DNA from: Terriglobia bacterium
GTDB lineage: Bacteria > Acidobacteriota > Terriglobia > Terriglobales > Acidobacteriaceae
Assembly: GCA_020073525.1 (NCBI GenBank)
Contig: JAIQFA010000001.1
Coordinates: 1-64,000, forward strand
Direction: 5' to 3'
DNA length: 64,000 nucleotides
The notes beneath the pieces are model-generated. The model had not been told where the DNA came from and searched no databases. It was given only the letters and a program-made list of their open reading frames with translations. The stretch's first letter is position 1; every line of letters begins with the position of its first letter. Shown here in pieces: positions 57,666 to 64,000 of the stretch. The position numbers and the translations under genes were made by a program.

Positions 57666-59696
57666 ATGGCGAAGAAGAACAAAGCAATTTGGGAATGGAA
57701 GATCATCCGGCGGGCAATGTGGGACGCAGTTGTCAAGCTGAACCCGCGCAAGATGATGGGCAACCCCGTCATGTTCGTCGTCGAGATCGGGAGCGTGATT
57801 ACGACGGTGCTGCTTTTTAAAGGCGGCGGTGCGTTCAAATTCAACGTGCAGATCACATTCTGGCTCTGGTTCACGGTTTTGTTCGCGAATTTCGCGGAAG
57901 CCATGGCGGAAGGCCGGGGCAAAGCGCAGGCGGACACGCTGCGCAAAGCCCGCTCGGAAACCATTGCCAACCGGCTGACAGGAAATAATGGCCAGGTGGA
58001 GCAGATCCCAAGCTCCAAGCTGCGCGCGGGTGATTTCGTGTTCGTGGCGGCAGGTGAGCTCATTCCATCCGATGGCGAGATCATCGAGGGTGTCGCCTCG
58101 GTCGATGAGTCCGCCATCACCGGTGAGTCTGCGCCCGTAATCCGGGAAGCAGGTGGCGACCGCTCTGCAGTCACCGGTGGGACACGCGTTCTGTCCGACA
58201 AGATCAAGGTGAAGATCACCTCGAATCCCGGGGAGACGTTCCTCGATCGCATGATAGCGCTGGTGGAAGGCGCGGAACGTCAGAAGACACCGAACGAGAT
58301 CGCGCTCAACATCCTGCTGGCTGGACTGACCATAATTTTCCTGCTCGCCGTAATCACGCTGCAGCCATTTGCTATTTATGCAGGTTCTCCGCAGACCGTC
58401 TTTGTTCTGGTCTCGCTGCTGGTGTGCCTGATTCCCACGACAATCGGCGGATTGCTTTCCGCGATCGGGATTGCGGGCATGGACCGCTTGGTTCAGCACA
58501 ACGTCCTCGCGATGTCCGGCCGGGCGGTCGAAGCGGCTGGCGACGTCAACACTCTGTTACTCGACAAGACCGGCACCATCACCCTGGGAAACCGCCAAGC
58601 CGCGCAGTTTATCCCCGCGCTTGGCGTAAGCGAGAAAGAACTTGCCGACGCCGCGCAGCTCTCCTCGCTCGCCGATGAGACTCCGGAGGGCCGTTCCATT
58701 GTGGTTCTTGCCAAGGAAAAGTACGGCCTGCGCGGCCGGGAGCTTGCTTCGCATGAAGCTCACTTTGTGCCGTTTACTGCCCAGACACGCATGTCAGGCG
58801 TCGACCTCAATGGGTTTGAAGTCCGCAAAGGCGCGACCGACGCGGTTCAAGCTTACCTGTTTCAAAATGGTTGTGAGCTGCCTCCTGAAGTTAAGGCCAC
58901 TGTGGAACAGATTGCGCGTTCCGGAGGCACACCTCTTGTGGTTGCCGAGAAGAACCGCGGTGCGCTGGGAGTAATCGAGCTGAAAGATGTCGTCAAGGGT
59001 GGAATCCGCGAACGCTTCGATCAGTTGCGCGCCATGGGCATCAAGACGGTGATGATCACGGGTGACAATCCGCTCACCGCAGCTGCCATCGCGCGCGAGG
59101 CGGGAGTGGATGACTTTCTTGCCCAGGCAACCCCCAAAGAGAAGATGGACCTGATCAAGAAGGAACAGGCCGATGGCAAGTTGGTCGCAATGACCGGTGA
59201 CGGCACCAACGACGCGCCAGCCCTGGCTCAAGCGGATGTGGGCGTTGCCATGAATACGGGTACGCAGGCCGCCAAAGAAGCCGGCAACATGGTGGATCTG
59301 GATTCGAATCCGACCAAGCTCATTGAAGTCGTCGAAATCGGCAAGCAGCTGCTGATGACGCGGGGTTCATTGACCACCTTTTCGATTGCCAACGATGTGG
59401 CAAAGTATTTCGCGATCATCCCGGCAATGTTCGCCGGCACATTCCCAGTGCTGAACGCGCTCAACATCATGCGTCTGCAAACGCCACAATCGGCGGTTCT
59501 TTCCGCGGTAATTTTCAACGCGGTAATCATCATCGCTTTGATTCCCCTGGCGCTGCGGGGCGTCAAGTATCGGCCCATGGGCGCTGCCGCGTTGTTGCGC
59601 AACAACCTCTTGGTCTATGGCGCGGGCGGAATCATTATTCCATTCATCGGCATCAAGCTCATCGACATGCTGATTACCAGCGTTGGGCTGGCATAA
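57666..59696 (+). CDS. kdpB: Potassium-transporting ATPase subunit B
   Basis: The 676-residue P-type ATPase subunit that energises K+ import. '[25 protein letters not shown]' has the TGES loop, '[15 protein letters not shown]' the phosphorylated Asp, 'VRKGATDAV' the nucleotide-binding Lys, and '[22 protein letters not shown]' the hinge. '[26 protein letters not shown]' is the KdpB helix motif. It starts ten bases after kdpA. Confidence 0.97.
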   Translation: MAKKNKAIWEWKIIRRAMWDAVVKLNPRKMMGNPVMFVVEIGSVITTVLLFKGGGAFKFNVQITFWLWFTVLFANFAEAMAEGRGKAQADTLRKARSETIANRLTGNNGQVEQIPSSKLRAGDFVFVAAGELIPSDGEIIEGVASVDESAITGESAPVIREAGGDRSAVTGGTRVLSDKIKVKITSNPGETFLDRMIALVEGAERQKTPNEIALNILLAGLTIIFLLAVITLQPFAIYAGSPQTVFVLVSLLVCLIPTTIGGLLSAIGIAGMDRLVQHNVLAMSGRAVEAAGDVNTLLLDKTGTITLGNRQAAQFIPALGVSEKELADAAQLSSLADETPEGRSIVVLAKEKYGLRGRELASHEAHFVPFTAQTRMSGVDLNGFEVRKGATDAVQAYLFQNGCELPPEVKATVEQIARSGGTPLVVAEKNRGALGVIELKDVVKGGIRERFDQLRAMGIKTVMITGDNPLTAAAIAREAGVDDFLAQATPKEKMDLIKKEQADGKLVAMTGDGTNDAPALAQADVGVAMNTGTQAAKEAGNMVDLDSNPTKLIEVVEIGKQLLMTRGSLTTFSIANDVAKYFAIIPAMFAGTFPVLNALNIMRLQTPQSAVLSAVIFNAVIIIALIPLALRGVKYRPMGAAALLRNNLLVYGAGGIIIPFIGIKLIDMLITSVGLA

Positions 59697-59706
59697 GGGA
59701 GTTCCT

Positions 59707-60291
59707 ATGAAGAAGAATCTTGTCACCGCGATACTAATGACGATAGCCACAACCATCCTGCTCGGAATCATCTATCCGCTGGTGGTGACCGGACTCGCAC
59801 AGGCTTTGTTCCCTAAGAAGGCGAACGGACAGTTGATTGAGGCAAATGGAAAAGTCATCGGATCGCGTATGATTGCGCAGGCATTCACCGCTCCCGGCTA
59901 TTTCCATCCCCGGCCCTCCGCGGTCGGCTATGACCCGACAAACTCCAACGGATCGCAATGGGGACCAACCAACCAAAAGCTCGTTGATCGAGTGAAAGGG
60001 GACGTTGCCGCTGCGCAAGCAGAAAACCCAGGTACGCCCGTTCCGATCGACTTGGTGACGGCCTCTGCTTCCGGGCTCGATCCAGAAATTACTCCTGCGG
60101 CTGCGGCATTCCAAGTGTTGCGCGTGGCAAGAGCGCGGGGAATCAATGAAGCTCAGTTGCGAGAGCTTGTCGCAAAGCACACCGAGAATCGTCAATGGGG
60201 ATTTCTCGGAGAGCCGCGCGTGAATGTCTTGGAATTGAACCTCGAACTGGATCGGCAATTCCCCGGGACCAAGCAGGCGAAGACCGAATAG
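59707..60291 (+). CDS. kdpC: Potassium-transporting ATPase subunit C
   Basis: The ATG at 59707 with GGGAG upstream gives 194 residues. One N-terminal helix (LVTAILMTIATTILLGIIYPLVVTGLAQALF) anchors a periplasmic domain with 'GSRMIAQAFTAPGYFHPRPSAVGYD', 'SNGSQWGPTNQKLVDRV' and 'ASASGLDPEITPAAAAFQVLRVARARG', all KdpC hallmarks. It completes the kdpFABC operon. Confidence 0.96.
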   Translation: MKKNLVTAILMTIATTILLGIIYPLVVTGLAQALFPKKANGQLIEANGKVIGSRMIAQAFTAPGYFHPRPSAVGYDPTNSNGSQWGPTNQKLVDRVKGDVAAAQAENPGTPVPIDLVTASASGLDPEITPAAAAFQVLRVARARGINEAQLRELVAKHTENRQWGFLGEPRVNVLELNLELDRQFPGTKQAKTE

Positions 60292-60562
60292 AACGCGACC
60301 GGGTAGACTGCTTCTCCATTCCCACAGTCGGGAATCCAGGTCAGGTCAGACCAGCCGGGCACATTGTCAATGTGCAGAGAGAGCGACATGCGGTGGCTGA
60401 TTAGGCGCGAGATCGGACGACGCAGAAAATATCATTTGGAAAAACACCCCGCAACATCGGTGTAGAATTCAGATCTGGGTTGAGACGTATGTGACGTAGA
60501 GAATACTCCGTACCGAACTGATACCTGAAGTTCGCGTGGTGTCAAACCGCAACTCGTAAGAT

Positions 60563-61435
60563 GTGAAGGACGAAGTCTTGCCGACCTGTTTCTTCGCTAC
60601 GGATCTGCACGGAAAGACGGATCGGTACGACAAGCTGCTCGCGTCAATCATCAGGGATCGGCCGGCTGCAGTGTTCCTCGGTGGAGATTTGCTTCCTCGT
60701 TCAGCGTTCTCGGCGCTCCTATCCGAACAGGCTGATTTTTTACACGACTATCTCGTCCGCACTTTCACCAGCGCCCGCAATTCCTTAGGCGCGGACTATC
60801 CTGACATCTTCCTCATCCTGGGCAACGACGACCCGCGCTGCGAAGAGCAGGGGTTCATCGCGGCCGCAGCCGATGGCCTCTGGCACTACGTACACCAGCA
60901 GAAAGTTTTCTTTGAAGCCTTTCCGATTTATGGCCTTGCCTATGTTCCGCCGACGCCATTCTTGCTGAAGGACTGGGAGCGTTACGACGTTTCCCGATAC
61001 GTTCCGCCGGGCTGTGTCTCTCCGGAGGAAGGACATAGGAGCGTGCCGGCGGAAGAGAGCGAGATTAAATGGGCCACGATCCAGAAAGACCTCGCTTCGC
61101 TTGTGGGAGAAGATCCGCTCGACCGCGCGGTGTTTCTCATCCACACGCCACCGTGCGACACGCCGCTCGATCGCGCGGCGCTAGACGGGAAGACTTACGA
61201 GCACGTTCCGCTGGATGTGCATGTGGGTAGCATCGCGGTCAGCCGCTTCATCGAGGAGCGCCAGCCTTTGCTCACCTTGCACGGTCATATACACGAAGCC
61301 GCGCGCTTGACCGGCGAGTGGAAAATTAAGATTGGCCGAACCGTCTGCATCAACGGCGCTCACGATGGGCCGGAGTTGGCGCTGGTGCGTTTTGATCTGG
61401 ACTCGCCCGAAACTGCTACGCGGGATTTGCTCTAG
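60563..61435 (+). CDS. Calcineurin-like metallophosphoesterase
   Basis: A 290-residue phosphoesterase. 'FFATDLHGKTDRYDKLL' gives the DxH motif, 'VFLGGDLLP' the GD motif, 'LILGNDDPRCEE' the GN(D) motif, and 'PLLTLHGHIHEAARL' the GHxH motif. It uses two metal ions to cleave phosphomono- or diesters. The substrate is unknown. It may start at the GTG (60563) or at a TTG five codons later. It overlaps the convergent gene end by four bases. Confidence 0.88.
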   Translation: MKDEVLPTCFFATDLHGKTDRYDKLLASIIRDRPAAVFLGGDLLPRSAFSALLSEQADFLHDYLVRTFTSARNSLGADYPDIFLILGNDDPRCEEQGFIAAAADGLWHYVHQQKVFFEAFPIYGLAYVPPTPFLLKDWERYDVSRYVPPGCVSPEEGHRSVPAEESEIKWATIQKDLASLVGEDPLDRAVFLIHTPPCDTPLDRAALDGKTYEHVPLDVHVGSIAVSRFIEERQPLLTLHGHIHEAARLTGEWKIKIGRTVCINGAHDGPELALVRFDLDSPETATRDLL

Positions 61436-64000
61436 GCCTGTGAATCTTTCATGGGCAGTTTGCGCGCGGGATCGGTGACAGCGTCGATTTTGACGGCAAA
61501 GCTCGAACGTTCCGCGATGTCCGTGTCTGTAACCAGGTGTACATCCAGCAGACCATCCGTCCGATAGCCGGTCCGCAGGAAGTTGATTTCTGCGAGGCAG
61601 CGGCTCCAGCCATCGAGCCAGAGGATCAGTTCTTTCCGCTGCTCTTCGTTCCCTTGAACATGCAAGAGGATGTCGATGTCGCTGGCAGGCCCCGCAGTGG
61701 CGTTCTTGGTGCTCCCGATAAGGTAGAAGGCATTCACCCCAAATTTTTGCGGATCAAGCTCCGCCGCGATCTTCTGTGCCATGCGAAAACGCCAGCGCCA
61801 GTGTTCGTTCGCTCCCCGGTCAATGACTTCAGCCTCGGATTCGATTGCTCCCGCCTTTTGCTTTGGGGAGGAGAGGAACCCAACCGCCTGGTCCAAGTCC
61901 GCGTTCATGAGCACTCGCAGGATGAGTCCACCGGTTTCCAGCGGTACGTCGATTACGCGGAGGGTCTCCGAGAGATGAGCGAATTCGGGGAGCAGCTCCT
62001 CAAGTACATTGCGCGACCGCCGAAAGAACAATTCATTGAACGCGGTTGTTGGATCGTCGGGATACAGTGGCAGGTAACGGATCTAGGCCTCGACCAGGTC
62101 TTGGAAGAAGTGCGTCCCGAAGGAGAGTTCTGGAAGGTAATTTCCTCTCTGGCGCGCCACTTCGATCAACATTGCCGTGTTGTTGATATCGGAGTAGGTC
62201 ACCGGAACCCCCAATTTGATGTCTCCCCGGCTACCCCAGCGTCCGGGCCCGACCAGAATGAACTGGCGTTTTGGCAATAGCTTGTTCAGTCTGCCGACCG
62301 CACGCCCGACGTCGCGCATTGCCGTTTGATCAGGGAGTTGGCTGTAGCCCTCCAGATCGACATACACAATGTGTGTGATCTCCGGTACCTTGCCGTTCGA
62401 AACGAAATGGGCTGCTGAAAAGATGACTTTGTCCGATGGCAGGTTCTGCGGGATCGCGACCGGAACCGCATCGGCGCCGTAGCTCTGGGGCCGGCACTGC
62501 AGCAAATAAAAATCCTTTCCGTCGTAGGCGAACTCGATATCTACCGGCGTCCCGAGCTTGGATTGCAGCAGGGCCAACAATTCGCGGATACAGCCCACAA
62601 AGGTTGTCTTTCGGATCAGTCCTTCAAAGGTGAAAACTGCATCCTCCGCGGTGAAGTCAGGCAGCGGTCCGATCAAGGGCTCGATCCGGTCATGGCTCAC
62701 CACCGATACTAGGTTGCGAATCTGCGGGTACGTGGCGCCAGACTCGCGCAGGAGCTTGGTGGCATCCACGGTTTCGAAAGCATTGTTTTCCAGATCGATG
62801 AGATCAACGCGCTTGGGCGAATACCTGAGTACTTCGTCGGCGGTCACATTGACACGCAAACTCGGCTGGCCGGGGGCGATCAGAACGGGGTAGTCATCGG
62901 CAACACGGTCCACCGCTCGCGTTCCCAGCCCAGGCACGAGACGGATGAGGCCATCCTCACGCTTGATGCGGGCGGACCAGCGGAATTCATTGTGGCTGAA
63001 CGCGACCCCAGAGCACGCCGGCAGAAAGTACTTGCCCACGGCCCGGCCCACAACTTCCTGGATCATGATGCCCATCTCCTCGTGGACATCCAGCAGACCG
63101 CGCTCGGCACGGTACTCGGTCGGATCTGGGCCGAAGATCGAGGCGTACACCTCGGCGATAGCGTCCATCAATGCAGCCAGGCGTTCTTCCTTGGTTCCTC
63201 GGTTGCCCAAGAACAGGCTCTTGTACTTACCGGAGAAAGCGGATCCAGGACGGTCTTCCAGCAAACTCGAGCTGCGGACGATCAGTGGAACATCCCCAAG
63301 ATCGTCGAGCGCGAGTGCGAGTCCCTTGGCGAATTCCGACGGGAAAGAGGAACTCTTGAACAGAGCCACCAGGTGCGGATATTCCTGGCGAACCTGGTCG
63401 ACCTCCATGTATTTCCGGTTGAGAACGTCCTCCAGATCGTTATGGTGCACGAAGTTCTGAATCCAGTCGGAGGTGAGGTACCAAGTCCTGGGAACCTTGA
63501 CTTCGTGCAGAAAGGCGCTCGTTTCGGAAGCCTTGTCTATGATCTTCTTGGCCAGGAACAAGCCCGCGCTCTTACCGCCCAGCTTGCCGTGGCAGCCCGG
63601 CGGGAAGACGACTTTACCCAGCAGATCATAGAAATCCTCAACGTCGATGAAATTCTTGGCGACATTGATGAAATCTAAGTTTTCGGAAAAGAAACGGCGG
63701 ATCAGCGATACCCTGAGACCTTTCTGGGTATAGAGCGAAAGTTCGCCCTCCTCGACCCCGATGTGCCGATAGCGCTCGACACACTCCATGATCTCTCCCA
63801 GCGAAGTGTCTTGGTTTTCCAGGGCCCGCACTAGAAAGCTGGCCTTGTCCTCTTTGATCCATCGCGTCACACAATTGAGGATTTCGGTCTCGCTCAAATG
63901 CTCCCCGGCGATCCGCAGTGCCTGGGTAGTCAAGTCCGAGGAATGGCCGGGAGTGTCCTGCGGAAGAGGCCGGTTCTCGTCGGTGGAAAAGCCGGGCTCG
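61432..64000 (-). pseudogene. PEP/pyruvate-binding domain plus nucleotidyltransferase gene, interrupted by in-frame TAG and cut by window edge
   Basis: One frame runs from the right window edge to 61432, broken only by TAG at 62083-62085. The upstream part (to 62083) has PPDK N-terminal-like blocks: 'GKLGGKSAGLFLAKKII', 'PLIVRSSSLLEDRPGSAFSGKYKSLFLGN' and 'DIEFAYDGKDFYLLQCRPQS'. The downstream part continues in the same frame through IRYLPLYPDDP to a nucleotidyltransferase domain with GSTKNATAGPASDIDILLH. Sequence on both sides of the TAG reads as continuous protein, so a nonsense mutation, a sequencing error or readthrough is likely. If real, two separate proteins might be made, the second from a TTG near 62031. 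Confidence 0.75.

Noticed and set aside
62083..62085. TAG decoded as pyrrolysine or selenocysteine
   Set aside because: Pyrrolysine use needs pyl genes, of which there is no sign, and selenocysteine uses TGA; a simple nonsense change is more likely.

Overview
The window reads as a chromosomal segment of a high-GC, Gram-negative soil-type bacterium, most likely an Acidobacteriota (Terriglobia) member. This is inferred from gene content: a large Oar-type TonB-dependent receptor with an N-terminal carboxypeptidase-regulatory-like domain, a DUF6599-like secreted protein, a Kdp operon with tiny single-helix partner proteins, an F420 operon with separate cofG and cofH, and gene-dense DNA whose gaps are filled with short palindromes. 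No 16S or marker phylogeny is available here, so the assignment is an inference.

Region 1 (1-14 kb) is mostly housekeeping: a small tautomerase, a quinol-monooxygenase-like protein, purA, mutM, a ROK glucokinase, and a tight minus-strand operon M50 protease-trpS-scpA-scpB-rluB. A CpaE-like ATPase, a nine-haem cytochrome c, a PilZ protein and an MFS exporter follow. Region 2 (14-22 kb, minus strand) is a compact coenzyme F420 operon, cofG-cofD-cofC-cofE-cofH-npdG, running into a glycine-betaine/choline-type ABC transporter.

Region 3 (22-41.5 kb) is the most distinctive part: 18 kb of collinear plus-strand genes with a GntR regulator, TonB-dependent receptor, flavin reductase, two membrane proteins carrying three copies of an unrecognised His-containing domain, a complete molybdenum hydroxylase (FAD, 2Fe-2S, CoxG-like and Mo subunits), two ketopantoate-reductase-like proteins, two M24-fold proteins (one without metal ligands), an M20 hydrolase and a luciferase-like F420/flavin oxidoreductase. 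A convergent acyl-CoA dehydrogenase closes it. It looks like an uptake and oxidative degradation pathway for an unidentified, probably nitrogen-containing, compound; the F420 operon beside it could supply cofactor.

Region 4 (41.5-50.6 kb) has an MFS exporter, an orphan LarB, two peptidoglycan hydrolases, small secreted or membrane proteins, a candidate small RNA and tRNA-Thr(CGT). Region 5 (51-60.3 kb) is a potassium-uptake locus with a KdpD split into two divergent genes, KdpE, an orphan winged-helix protein without receiver, small proteins and kdpFABC. The right edge holds a metallophosphoesterase and a PEP/pyruvate-binding plus nucleotidyltransferase gene interrupted by an in-frame TAG.

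Intergenic DNA throughout holds several families of short repeats. The most unusual are inverted arrays of imperfect 7-bp (also 8- and about 9-bp) tandem units whose sequence differs between loci while the period stays the same; some supply start-codon context or stop codons to genes. A different palindrome lies in frame inside mutM.
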